64,000 nt of DNA from BOG-908 sp965199235 (GTDB lineage Bacteria > Pseudomonadota > Alphaproteobacteria > Acetobacterales > Acetobacteraceae), in the NCBI GenBank assembly GCA_965199235.1, contig CBDAQU010000001.1:1-64000 (forward strand), written 5' to 3'. A model generated the notes under the pieces. The model was not told where the DNA came from. It did not search any database and was given only the letters and a program-made list of their open reading frames with translations. Position numbers and translations under genes: made by a program. Shown here one piece after another: positions 8,894-17,300 of the stretch; within the stretch, counting starts at the first letter, position 1, and each line of letters begins with the position of its first letter.

Positions 8894-9097
8894 ATGAGGC
8901 CCAATATCCCCTCACTTGCGGGCGTTCTCCTGATCGAGCTCGCGGCGGCGATCTTCCTCATCGCCGATGGCCGCGCGTGCCTGGCATCACCGGCGTCACG
9001 CTCTTTGAACGCAACATTTGTCAAGGGCAAACGGCGGCTATACAGCGCTTTGAGCGGTGAGGCATTCAAGCTCGTGCGACAGGGAGGTTCTGCGTGA
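8894..9097 (+). CDS. Small hypothetical protein with N-terminal hydrophobic segment
   Basis: Open frame of 67 codons between lysR and tetR. It begins MRPNIPSLAGVLLIELAAA, which could be a signal peptide or membrane anchor, followed by a basic tail. No family is recognised and no clear ribosome-binding site was seen. It may be a chance frame in GC-rich DNA. Confidence 0.25.
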   Translation: MRPNIPSLAGVLLIELAAAIFLIADGRACLASPASRSLNATFVKGKRRLYSALSGEAFKLVRQGGSA

Positions 9098-9161
9098 CGA
9101 GGGTGCTGCGCCCGTGCTCCGGTCTATCGTCACCTGAGTCTCGTGAGCTTTAATCGCGGGA

Positions 9162-9881
9162 TCAGCGCGCCCGCTCCGTGCCAGCGTCAGCCTGAATTGA
9201 ATCCTTGGCTCTTTTGCGACTGGGCTTCCTAGTCGAGTAGGCTCCTGCAAAGGACGCCCCCTCGATCAGCATAAGCATGTCGAACGCGGCACGCTCCGCC
9301 TGGTAACGCACCTGCGTTGTTGTGGGATGAGAACCTCCGAGCAGGACGGGTTCCAGAAGATCGCGCTGCAAAAGCGCAAAGAACGTGCTGACGGCGCGGT
9401 CATGCTCGCGAATGTTCCAGTCACATGTTGGCGCCCATCTATCCAGATAGGCGGCAAATATCCGTTGACGGGGTCGGAGCGCCTCCTCGCGATAGCATTC
9501 TCCAAGTTGCGGGAAGCGGACGTTGTCGCGTATAATGACCCGATACAAGGCGATTTCCTCGGGCGCCAGGATAAGCTCGAGATATTTCAAGCCCATCATT
9601 ATAAACGCTATGTTCGGCGGCTCTTCCGACCACGGTAAGTCGGCAGAGGGTTCCACCGGGTTGCCACACAGCCCGGTGATGACAGCGCTGAATAGATCGT
9701 CCTTGCTCTCGAAGTGGCGATAGAGGGTTTTGATCGAGACGCCGGCGTCTTTCGCGATACGGTTCACCGAGCTTTCGGCATAGCCGGACGATAGAAACGC
9801 TGCCCTGGCTGCGTTTACCAGCAGCTCACGCTTGCCGGCCATCAGCTTCGCCTTTGGATTGTCGTCGGTCCACGTCTTCAC
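9162..9881 (-). CDS. TetR-family transcriptional repressor
   Basis: TetR regulator of 239 aa. The N-terminal helix-turn-helix is clear (AARAAFLSSGYAESSVNRIA then AGVSIKTLYRHFESKDDLF); the C-terminal ligand domain resembles the TetR_C_7/AefR-like class. The start is GTG at 9881, with an in-frame ATG at 9842 as an alternative. It is divergent from the NmrA-like oxidoreductase, and the 97-base spacer holds two matching inverted repeats that are good operator candidates. The likely role is self-repression together with control of the oxidoreductase-amidohydrolase genes. Confidence 0.88.
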   Translation of the reverse strand: MKTWTDDNPKAKLMAGKRELLVNAARAAFLSSGYAESSVNRIAKDAGVSIKTLYRHFESKDDLFSAVITGLCGNPVEPSADLPWSEEPPNIAFIMMGLKYLELILAPEEIALYRVIIRDNVRFPQLGECYREEALRPRQRIFAAYLDRWAPTCDWNIREHDRAVSTFFALLQRDLLEPVLLGGSHPTTTQVRYQAERAAFDMLMLIEGASFAGAYSTRKPSRKRAKDSIQADAGTERAR

Positions 9882-9917
9882 AGTCTGTCTTCCGCCTCCT
9901 AGGCCTTAAAACAGAAA

Positions 9918-9937
9918 ACGACAGCGCCCACTGTCGT
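9918..9937. promoter_or_regulatory. TetR operator 1
   Basis: Perfect inverted repeat ACGACAG-N6-CTGTCGT in the spacer between the tetR gene and the NmrA-like gene. It shares the core GACAG-N6-CTGTC with a second site whose centre is 25 bases away. Confidence 0.7.
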
Positions 9938-9943
9938 GTCGTC

Positions 9944-9961
9944 TGACAGCAAGCACTGTCA
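9944..9961. promoter_or_regulatory. TetR operator 2
   Basis: Perfect inverted repeat TGACAG-N6-CTGTCA just upstream of the ribosome-binding site of the NmrA-like gene. It has the same core as the site at 9918-9937, as expected for two dimers of one regulator. Confidence 0.7.
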
Positions 9962-9978
9962 TTTAGAAGGAGATAGCT

Positions 9979-10899
9979 ATGTCCAGCAGCCAATCCAATG
10001 CCAAGCCGACGCGGGTTCTCGTGCTTGGCGCGTCCGGTTCGGTCGGGGGATCGGTTGTGCGGGAGCTCGGCGCCTACGAAGGCCTAGATGTCGTACGGGC
10101 CACCCGGAAGGCTGATCAAGTAGAGAGCTGGCGGGCTGATGGTAAGTCCGCGGTCTGCATAGACCTGGACGACCCACGAACATTCCCCCAAGCCCTGAAG
10201 AATGTCGATCGCCTGTTTGTGATGACCGGCTATACCATGAACATGGTGCAACAAACTAAAACGATCGTGGATGCAGCTGTAGACGCCGGTGTATGTTTCG
10301 TCGTGCACCTGGGCGTCTTTGGCAACGGCAAGTCCACAGATCCGCACTACGCGTGGCATGAGTTGGTCGAGCGGTATATCCAAGGAAGCGGCATCGCATG
10401 GTGTCATCTTCACCCCAACTTTTTCATGGAAAACCTGCTCTCGTTCATGCCGGTCAAAGATGGATCGGTGTCGTGGCCAATGGGTGATGGAGCGGCTGGC
10501 TGGACGGCCGCCGATGATATCGCGGCGGTTGCCGCCAAGGTGTTGGCGGAAGGACCGGAGACCCACGCTGGTGAAGATTACTTTCTGTCTACCGACGTGT
10601 TCGATGGACCCCAGCTCGCGGAAGTACTCAGCGCGTCGCTTGGGCGACGCGTAACGGCACAAATTATAAAGCCGGATGAACTCAAGAAAGCACTCGACGC
10701 CAAGGCCATGCCGTTGCCAGCCGGCATGGACGTCCCTTTCTCCCTGAGCATGCTTGAGTTGGTCCGGCAGGTAGAAGATGGGCGGTTAGCGTACGCGGCT
10801 ACTCGCACGAACACGATCCAGAGGCTTCTCGGACGCGAACCGATCACACTCGCCGATTGGGCGGCTGCGCATGAAAAAGAACTACTTGGTAGCGATTAG
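9979..10899 (+). CDS. NmrA-like NAD(P)-binding oxidoreductase
   Basis: Atypical short-chain dehydrogenase of the NmrA/NAD(P)H azoreductase-like group, 306 aa. The nucleotide-binding motif is VLVLGASGSVGG near residues 12-23, and HLGVFGNG and HPNFFMENLLSF are typical of this group. It probably binds NADP(H) and may be a reductase or redox sensor; the substrate is not readable. AAGGAG lies six bases before the ATG. It is divergent from tetR and upstream of amidohydrolase sequence, which suggests a small aromatic or xenobiotic response operon under TetR control. Confidence 0.82.
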   Translation: MSSSQSNAKPTRVLVLGASGSVGGSVVRELGAYEGLDVVRATRKADQVESWRADGKSAVCIDLDDPRTFPQALKNVDRLFVMTGYTMNMVQQTKTIVDAAVDAGVCFVVHLGVFGNGKSTDPHYAWHELVERYIQGSGIAWCHLHPNFFMENLLSFMPVKDGSVSWPMGDGAAGWTAADDIAAVAAKVLAEGPETHAGEDYFLSTDVFDGPQLAEVLSASLGRRVTAQIIKPDELKKALDAKAMPLPAGMDVPFSLSMLELVRQVEDGRLAYAATRTNTIQRLLGREPITLADWAAAHEKELLGSD

Positions 10900-10920
10900 C
10901 CCGAAGGCTGACGACTGGGC

Positions 10921-11112
10921 CAGACGATTACAGTCGAACCGCTCGACTGCGCGCTCAACGCCCCTGACGAGGACTCGATCATGTTTTCGGTGGACCATGC
11001 GTTCGACGACATGAAGGAGGGAGACACGGGATTGGCCGGACGCCGCTCCAGTCTCAACGCGGTGCGCGAGAAGATCTCCTCCGAGAAGGCCAAGCGTATT
11101 CTGAAGCTTTGA
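10921..11112 (+). pseudogene. 3' remnant of an amidohydrolase gene
   Basis: An open frame ending at 11112 reads as the last 60 or so residues of an amidohydrolase_2 protein: DSIMFSVDHAFDDMKEG, then EKISSEKAKRILKL. The downstream intact gene has the matching segment DRIMFSVDYPFGDPKQG and ends with NADRLFKL. The rest of the gene is missing and no start is available, so this is a decayed paralogue left between the NmrA-like gene and the intact amidohydrolase. Confidence 0.7.
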
Positions 11113-11127
11113 AGAAGAGGTGTTTGA

Positions 11128-12156
11128 ATGTCAGTTGCTCAAGCAAACCCAAACAGGATCGTAGGCGTCGAGGAGCACTTCATGCTGCCTGATCTGCTTG
11201 GACGCGTTCCGGAACCGGCGGCCAAGGCGCGCGGTTATTTCTCGCGCGACCAGCCCTATGCCGGCTTTAGCCGCATCGAGCAGCTCAGCGACGTCGGCGG
11301 GGGCAGGCTCAAGGTGCTGGACGAGGCGGGTATCAGCCTGCAGGTGCTTTCGCTCGACGGTCCGGGCGCCGACCTGTTGCCGCCGCGGCAAGGTGCTAAC
11401 TGGGCGCGCGAGGCCAACGACGCCCTGGCTGGTCTTGTCGCGGCCCATCCGGATCGCTTCGCCGGCCTGGCGCATCTGCCACTGACCGATCCCGACGCCG
11501 CCGCAGACGAGCTCGAACGCTGCGTCAAGCAGCTGGGGTTCAAAGGTGCCCTGGTGCGAGGCTCCACCAACGGCCGGTATCTCGATCATCCAAGCTATGA
11601 CGTGCTGCTGGACCGGGCCGCGCGGCTGGAGGTGCCGATTTACGTCCATCCCGGCATCTCGCCCGCGCCGGCGCGTGAGGCGCTCTATGGCGGGCTTCCG
11701 GAGCCGTTCGGCTTCTGGATGTCGATCTCGGGCTGGGGCTGGCACGCCGACACCGCGACCCACATCTTGCGACTGATGGTGTCGGGCGTATTCGACCGCC
11801 ACCCCGGGCTACAGGTCGTGATCGGCCATCTGGGAGAGGGGCTGCAAGTCGTCTTCGCTCGCCTCGATCAGCAGTATCATCTGGCGGCTGGGATGGAGAG
11901 ACTGCCGAGCGAAGTGCTTCGCAAGCACGTCCATGTCACCGTGGGTGGCTTCTTCATGAAGCCGTCGTTCATGGCGACTTTGGATGCCTTCGGCGCAGAC
12001 CGGATCATGTTCTCCGTCGATTACCCGTTTGGCGACCCGAAGCAGGGCGTGGCATTCCTGGACAGCCTGTCGCTGTCAGCCGAGGACCGTGCAAAGATCG
12101 CGCATAAAAACGCCGACCGGCTTTTCAAACTCGAGCCCTACCGAGTGAACCCTTAA
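11128..12156 (+). CDS. Amidohydrolase-2 family protein (ACMSD/gamma-resorcylate decarboxylase-like)
   Basis: Metal-dependent TIM-barrel hydrolase or decarboxylase of 342 aa. The N-terminus has VGVEEHF, where members of this group use ExH rather than HxH. Further motifs are PIYVHPG (metal His near residue 175), VIGHLGEG and MFSVDYPFGD with the catalytic Asp. Relatives such as gamma-resorcylate decarboxylase act on small aromatic acids, so a decarboxylase is more likely than an amidase. A GAAGAAGAGG ribosome-binding region precedes the ATG. It probably belongs to the TetR-controlled unit. The substrate is unknown. Confidence 0.85.
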   Translation: MSVAQANPNRIVGVEEHFMLPDLLGRVPEPAAKARGYFSRDQPYAGFSRIEQLSDVGGGRLKVLDEAGISLQVLSLDGPGADLLPPRQGANWAREANDALAGLVAAHPDRFAGLAHLPLTDPDAAADELERCVKQLGFKGALVRGSTNGRYLDHPSYDVLLDRAARLEVPIYVHPGISPAPAREALYGGLPEPFGFWMSISGWGWHADTATHILRLMVSGVFDRHPGLQVVIGHLGEGLQVVFARLDQQYHLAAGMERLPSEVLRKHVHVTVGGFFMKPSFMATLDAFGADRIMFSVDYPFGDPKQGVAFLDSLSLSAEDRAKIAHKNADRLFKLEPYRVNP

Positions 12157-12416
12157 CAGGAGTTCGTAGATGCCGTTTCGGGCGCCACCTCTCGTAGCCG
12201 AGGCACCCGCCTACTGCCGTCCACAGGGACCAGTGCCTCCGTCAGAAGGAGGTGTCCCGACGAGTGGTCCAGAGTCGCAGGGGGATGATAGCTTGTTACT
12301 GGTAGATGTCGAACCGGCCACCCGGAAGGAGGATCATGAGGCGAAAGGATCGCGCCGCTGCTTGCGAACCAGGCACATTAACTCACCTCCAGGCGCGCCA
12401 CCCCGACGTTTATGAC

Positions 12417-13760
12417 TTACTTTGCAGGCCGTTTCACGTCCGCCTCCAGCATAAACGCCTCGACGGTGGCGTTGAAGTCGGCGCTGCTCTCAAGCTGAAC
12501 CATGTGGCCCGGCGATTTGACGATCACGTGGCGGCCTTGGGTCGCACGCGCCGCCGCCTCCCCCACTGCATCGAAGAATGGGCTCCATCCGCCTGTGATG
12601 ACCAGAACGGGGATGTCCTCGCGGGCGACGGTCTCGGCCGCGGCGCGCATTTCGGAGGCTGTGGCCATGTTGGCGCGCAGCAAAGCACAGCCGGCGAACT
12701 TCGCCGTCTCCGAATTTGGATCCAGGGCCGGTTTTGCCCCAGCAACGCTCGCGGCAAATCCAACGCTGTACTCGCCGGGCGTGTTCGCGGACAAGGCGAT
12801 TTGCCTAAACTTGTCCGCGGCGCTCCTGGCTACGGGATCATCCCGCAGAACCGGATCCCCGGCGAGCAGGTTCTGCAACGCCGGCTCCACCAGGATGAGC
12901 GACTGGACCTGGGCCGGGCGTCGCGCGGCGGCGAGCAGGGCCTCGGCCGCGCCCCAGGAATGGGCGATGACATTTGTCCCGCCGCCAAACATTTTGGCGA
13001 TCCAGACGGCATCCTTGTCCATGTCGTCGGGCCCGCGGGATGGGCTCGGCCCAAATCCGGGCCGACTGACGGAATCCACGCGCCAACTGCTCTCTGCGAG
13101 GGCATCCTGCCGGGTGAACGTCGCCGGGCCGCCACCCAGGCTGCCCTGCACGCCGCCGTGGATCAGCAGCACGCGTGGCCCTGCCGTCCCCAGGTGCCTG
13201 ACGTCAATGGGCAGGCTGGACGCACCGTCCGGTTCAGGCTCGGTGAACAATGGCTCGCGCACGATTTCCGCCGTGGCCATCGCCTCGGGCGAATTCAGCA
13301 CGTGGACGCTGCGGAATCCTTCGCGCTGCAGACCGCGCAGGGAGCGACGCAGAAGCTGGACATGGTTGCGCACCACGTGGGCGCCGAAGTCGCGGTCGGG
13401 CCGTGACCGGTTGCGTTCGGTGCAGACCGCCTCGGGGATGTCGAACGCGAAGATGACCGGCAGCGCATGGTATTTCCGCGCGAGCTCAACAGCGTGCTTC
13501 CGGTCCTCGGCCCGCAGGTTGGTGGCATCCAGCACCGTCAGACGCCGGGCGGCGAGCCGTTTGGCGGCGATGTAGTAGAGCACGTCGAAGGCGTCGGATG
13601 TGGCTGACTGATCGCCTTCGTCGTCGGCCACGAAGCCGCGGCAGCGGTCCGACGAGATGATCTCGGTTGGCAAAAAGTGCTTCACCGCGAACGTGGACTT
13701 TCCGGAGCCGGACGCGCCCATCATCAGCACCAGCGAGAAGTCAGGGATGGTCAGGCGCAT
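12417..13760 (-). CDS. Pnkp-type polynucleotide kinase fused to an alpha/beta hydrolase
   Basis: Two-domain protein of 447 aa. Residues 1-170 match the 5'-polynucleotide kinase domain of bacterial Pnkp: P-loop GASGSGKSTF, then SSDRCR with Asp38 and Arg41, and ERNRSRPDRDFG with Arg116 and Arg120, at the spacing recalled for Clostridium thermocellum Pnkp. Normal Pnkp continues with a metallophosphatase and an RNA ligase. Here residues 185-447 are an alpha/beta hydrolase instead: RVLLIHGG, nucleophile elbow AHSWGA (Ser268), VLVITGGWSPFFD and SPGHMVQ (His419). The start MRLTIPDFSL overlaps the hen1 stop by 10 bases, as in hen1-pnkp operons. The kinase side looks active; the repair pathway as classically known cannot be complete from this protein alone. 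Confidence 0.8.
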   Translation of the reverse strand: MRLTIPDFSLVLMMGASGSGKSTFAVKHFLPTEIISSDRCRGFVADDEGDQSATSDAFDVLYYIAAKRLAARRLTVLDATNLRAEDRKHAVELARKYHALPVIFAFDIPEAVCTERNRSRPDRDFGAHVVRNHVQLLRRSLRGLQREGFRSVHVLNSPEAMATAEIVREPLFTEPEPDGASSLPIDVRHLGTAGPRVLLIHGGVQGSLGGGPATFTRQDALAESSWRVDSVSRPGFGPSPSRGPDDMDKDAVWIAKMFGGGTNVIAHSWGAAEALLAAARRPAQVQSLILVEPALQNLLAGDPVLRDDPVARSAADKFRQIALSANTPGEYSVGFAASVAGAKPALDPNSETAKFAGCALLRANMATASEMRAAAETVAREDIPVLVITGGWSPFFDAVGEAAARATQGRHVIVKSPGHMVQLESSADFNATVEAFMLEADVKRPAK

Positions 13761-15139
13761 CGGAACACCGCCATCTGGGTCGGCGCGCCATGCGTCTCGT
13801 GTGCATCGCCGATTTCGGACAGTTCGACCGTGTAGCCGAAGGATTTGGTGACATGGGAGGTCCAGCCGGCGAAGTCGGCGCGCGTCCATTCGAACCGATG
13901 GTCGCGGTGGCGGAATTCGCCATCTGCCAGCGCCGGGATGGTGACGTTCCAGTCCCGGTTTGGCGTTGTCAGCACAACCGTCTTCGGTCGAGCATGGCGG
14001 AATACCGTCTGCTCGAACGCCGGCAGCCGTTGTGGATCGATGTGTTCGATCACCTCGACGAGGGCGGCGGCGTCGAAGCCCGCCAGCCTGCGGTCGCGGT
14101 AGGTCAGCGCGGATTGCAGCAAGGTCAGGCGCTCGCGCTGGCGCTCCGTCATGCGATCGACGTGCAACCGGTCACGGGCGATCTCCAGCGTCTGCCGCGA
14201 GATGTCGGTGCCGACGATCTTCGTCAGACCTGGAATGCGCAGAAGCAGCGCCAGCAGGCGACCCTCGCCGCAGCCGAGGTCCAGCACGGTGGTCGCACCG
14301 GAGTCGCGTATGGCGTGCGCGACGATGTCGTGACGTTGGTCGTGCAGCTTCTTTGGCGTGACCTCTGGCGGGTCGGCTGCCTCGGGTTCGGCCGCCGCCG
14401 GCGCCTCGTCCAGTTCCGCCAGCCGCGCGAGTGCGGCCCTCGCCATGCCGGGGCCGCGCTGCAGGTAGCGGCGGGTGATGAATTCGCGGTCCGGGTGGGC
14501 GGCGAGCCAGCCTTCGCCGTGCCGGAGCAGTTTTTCGATCTCGTCCTCGGCCAGCCAATAATGCTTCCGGTCATCTAGCACGGGCGCCAGCACATAGAGG
14601 TGCGAGAGCATGTCCTGCAGGCGGACCATCCCCGATAGGGTGACCATCCAGGAGCGCGATGGCCCGTCCCCGCCAATCGCCTCGGTTGTGACGTCGTATC
14701 CCAGAGGGCAGAACAGCCGATCGATCACCGCGTGTCCCCCGCGGGCCCGAACCGGACCGAAGGTCGCGGAGAAGGGAAGCGCCGCCGTCACCAAGTCCGG
14801 CCGCGTGGTGGTCCGACCCCCGAGGGCCGAGCCGAGCACCTTGCTGATGGCGACACTCAGGAAGGAGGATGTCACGTAGGGCCGGTCGTGGACGTAGGTC
14901 GCCAGCGGCCCGGTGGCGCCCTCGCCATTCCGGCCCGCCAGGGGCCGGCCACGCACCAGCGAGACGGGGTCGAGATCCAGCATCAGCACGGCCGTGCAGC
15001 GATCCTGCGTGGCCTCCGGGTAGAAGATGTGCGCGCTACCGAAACTGAGATCGAACGTCTGAAGCCGGTCCGGGTGCTTGGCCAGCAGGTAGCCCAGGTC
15101 GGTGGCAGGCTTGTGTGTGGTGGTGATCGACAGCAGCAT
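13751..15139 (-). CDS. hen1: Hen1 3'-terminal RNA ribose 2'-O-methyltransferase
   Basis: Bacterial Hen1, 462 aa, the usual length. In the Pnkp-Hen1 system it methylates the 2'-OH of the 3' end of a cut RNA before ligation, protecting the repaired site from recutting by ribotoxins. The N-terminal half (MLLSITTTHKPATDLGYLL to about residue 230) is the bacterial Hen1-specific domain. The C-terminal half is the methyltransferase, with SAM motif DLGCGEGRLL, metal-binding LVEVIEHI (E-x-x-E-H) and HRDHRFEW. The ATG at 15139 is chosen because it fits the family N-terminus; the frame is open further upstream. It is translationally coupled to the kinase-hydrolase gene. Confidence 0.88.
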   Translation of the reverse strand: MLLSITTTHKPATDLGYLLAKHPDRLQTFDLSFGSAHIFYPEATQDRCTAVLMLDLDPVSLVRGRPLAGRNGEGATGPLATYVHDRPYVTSSFLSVAISKVLGSALGGRTTTRPDLVTAALPFSATFGPVRARGGHAVIDRLFCPLGYDVTTEAIGGDGPSRSWMVTLSGMVRLQDMLSHLYVLAPVLDDRKHYWLAEDEIEKLLRHGEGWLAAHPDREFITRRYLQRGPGMARAALARLAELDEAPAAAEPEAADPPEVTPKKLHDQRHDIVAHAIRDSGATTVLDLGCGEGRLLALLLRIPGLTKIVGTDISRQTLEIARDRLHVDRMTERQRERLTLLQSALTYRDRRLAGFDAAALVEVIEHIDPQRLPAFEQTVFRHARPKTVVLTTPNRDWNVTIPALADGEFRHRDHRFEWTRADFAGWTSHVTKSFGYTVELSEIGDAHETHGAPTQMAVFRCA

Positions 15140-15469
15140 GGTTGCTATCAAGCCGATTGGGCCGGGGTTGGCGAGGGGTTCCCCTGTGATCTCGATTGGG
15201 ATCGGACCTGGTTCGGATGGCCGGCCTACCAGGATAATCCAGTTTGGGACCGAGCGCCCCATCAACGGTCGTGCACATCAAACCGACTGAGTGGAAGGCG
15301 ACTATAGAACGCCTATCGTTTCATCGTCCGATATGCGCCAATCTCGGACATTTAACGCCAGAGTTGGAGTGCCACAAAGCGGACGCTTATCGCCTCGTAG
15401 GAGCCGGTCGACCCGCCGCTGCAGATCCGCATCGATCATGGTTGAGGGAAGCGCTTGCCGCACGGCCTA
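15140..15469. other. Gene-free spacer between hen1 and the DisA-like gene
   Basis: About 330 bases containing the presumed hen1 promoter region (transcribed leftward). Open frames here are short overlaps with no recognisable product, and no clear terminator or repeat was seen. Confidence 0.4.
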
Positions 15470-17293
15470 CTAGCTACCTGACACAGTAGCATCGAGATAG
15501 CTGTCGTTGAACGCTGGATGCGGCTCAAAGCGCTGAGTGATGAACACGAGCCGGCCAACTTCTGTCGGCTCGCTCTCGATTCGATCGAGCGCCTCGTTGA
15601 CGAGGCGGCATTGGTCGGCATCGAGATAAAAGCGATGGTCGTCGAGAAACGATCGAGGCTTGTGGTAGTTGTCGAGCGTCGCCCGCCGGATTGCCTCGAC
15701 AGCCTCCACGATCCGCGCTTTCCCGACGCGCGGCCGCAAGAGCGGAACAACGTCGAGCGTTCGATCCTCGGAGATAACGAAGGCCATCCGCGGCGCCGGA
15801 GCGGCCGTGACATAGCGAACGGCGGAGTTGAAGCGCGCCCCGCGCGAGGGCGTGCTCTCGTCCGACGCGTGACCGTCGAGGATCACGCCGATGGCATGAC
15901 AGACCCCATGCTGGTCGGCAAGGATCGTTCCGTCGATCGCGGTGGCGCGCTCGATCAGCTCCTTGGTGAGTGGCGTGGGGGCGATCACGGTTCCCTGCCG
16001 CGCCAGTCGCTGAGCCTCCTCCGCAGCGTCCCTCGCGATGACCAATGAGCTCCCGTGACGAAGCTGGGCCAAGAGATCGAGTACAATCCTGAAACGGGCG
16101 ACCGCCGGTTCATCGATGCCCACGAAGACCCGGCGCATGTTGTCGATGAAACGCTTCTTGCCGATCGGCTCCTGCGGCAGCCGAACGTCGCCGAACCGGC
16201 AGCGCAAGAGCACCTGATCGCCGCGCCTGAGATCCCACTGGTGGTGATCGAGGAACTCGACCGAGAACGGTGGCGCGCTGACGTCGGACACCCGGCCAAG
16301 ACCGACGATCGTGCCATATTCCGCGATCAGCGCCGTGTCTGCGGTCGCCATCTGAAGAAGCTTGCGCGCCCAGCGAGTCTCGGTCAGCGGCGCGGGCTGC
16401 GCGAGCCGAATTACATAGTTGATATTGGGGTCGTTCGCTGAGGCCAGGACCATTCTTCCCAAGCCCGAACGGCCCTCGTACCTGAGCTGCGACAGCCGAT
16501 TCACGGCCTCGAACAGGTCGCAGGTGCAAAACTTGCCCGGAATGAACGAGGTCCGCATGAGATTTGACGCCGCACGGCGGATGATCTCTTCCGCCGAACG
16601 CATCGCCTCGTCGGAGATCATGCGGCCCGGCTCGGGCAGCGACAAGCTACGCCGCCCCTCTTCGAGCAGCACGTTCACACACGCGTGGACGAGGCTGGTC
16701 TCGTAGACTTCCCCCTGCCAGGCCGCCTCGAACGGAGGGTACTGCCGGAACAATTGCTCGGGAAGTTGCAGCGCGCAGACCACTTCATAGTCGCCGACCG
16801 GATAGGCTGAGCTGCAGAAAGTCCGAAGCCCCAGCTTTCGACCCTCGACGTCGAGAGACCGTTTCACTTCCTCCGCGATCACCAACTGTCGGATACGCTC
16901 GGGCTTCTCGCGCATCGTCGTCTCGTCGCTGTAGAACATGTGCTGCATCGGATGGGCCGGCACCGCCGACTCGACCCGCTCACCCAGGCCTTCAACCGCC
17001 GACAGCGGCCATTCGCCGTCTTCCGGCTCGAGACAAACGGGATGGCCCGGCGGCAGCCCCGGCCGTCGCAAGCCGATGAGAAGAACCCTGGGCTCGGTCT
17101 CCGAGCCCAGGAGCTCGAACACCCGCTTGGCGCGGTATTCGAGGTTCGCGCGGAAGTGGTACTGATACCCCCACATGAATAGGGTGATGGTCTGCGGCAT
17201 GGCGTTCTCGGTGTGGCGCTTCGACAGCCAGTTCGCAAGCTGTTCCTCGTAGACGCAGATTCGGCTATTCACCTTCGGGTGAACCCAGAGCAT
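15470..17293 (-). CDS. DisA-N/diadenylate-cyclase-fold protein with N-terminal sensor region
   Basis: Protein of 607 aa from ATG 17293, or 576 aa from ATG 17200 (MPQTITLFMWGYQYHF), which fits the conserved start better. The C-terminal region from about residue 454 (long form) has the DAC pattern: DGTILAD, then GARFNSAVRYV, then MAFVISED. True DisA has DGA and RHR; here the second motif is RFN, so cyclic di-AMP synthesis is uncertain and another nucleotide product, or loss of activity, is possible. The long N-terminal part resembles the predicted sensor regions attached to DAC domains in defence-linked proteins. It is divergent from a CapV-like phospholipase with at most about 100 bases between starts, which suggests shared control. 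Confidence 0.65.
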   Translation of the reverse strand: MLWVHPKVNSRICVYEEQLANWLSKRHTENAMPQTITLFMWGYQYHFRANLEYRAKRVFELLGSETEPRVLLIGLRRPGLPPGHPVCLEPEDGEWPLSAVEGLGERVESAVPAHPMQHMFYSDETTMREKPERIRQLVIAEEVKRSLDVEGRKLGLRTFCSSAYPVGDYEVVCALQLPEQLFRQYPPFEAAWQGEVYETSLVHACVNVLLEEGRRSLSLPEPGRMISDEAMRSAEEIIRRAASNLMRTSFIPGKFCTCDLFEAVNRLSQLRYEGRSGLGRMVLASANDPNINYVIRLAQPAPLTETRWARKLLQMATADTALIAEYGTIVGLGRVSDVSAPPFSVEFLDHHQWDLRRGDQVLLRCRFGDVRLPQEPIGKKRFIDNMRRVFVGIDEPAVARFRIVLDLLAQLRHGSSLVIARDAAEEAQRLARQGTVIAPTPLTKELIERATAIDGTILADQHGVCHAIGVILDGHASDESTPSRGARFNSAVRYVTAAPAPRMAFVISEDRTLDVVPLLRPRVGKARIVEAVEAIRRATLDNYHKPRSFLDDHRFYLDADQCRLVNEALDRIESEPTEVGRLVFITQRFEPHPAFNDSYLDATVSGS

Positions 17294-17300
17294 TCCTCTC

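Noticed and set aside
12170..12415. 81-codon plus-strand frame after the amidohydrolase
   Set aside because: A ribosome-binding-like AGGAG is present, but the product is Pro/Arg-rich without any recognisable domain; probably decayed or chance.
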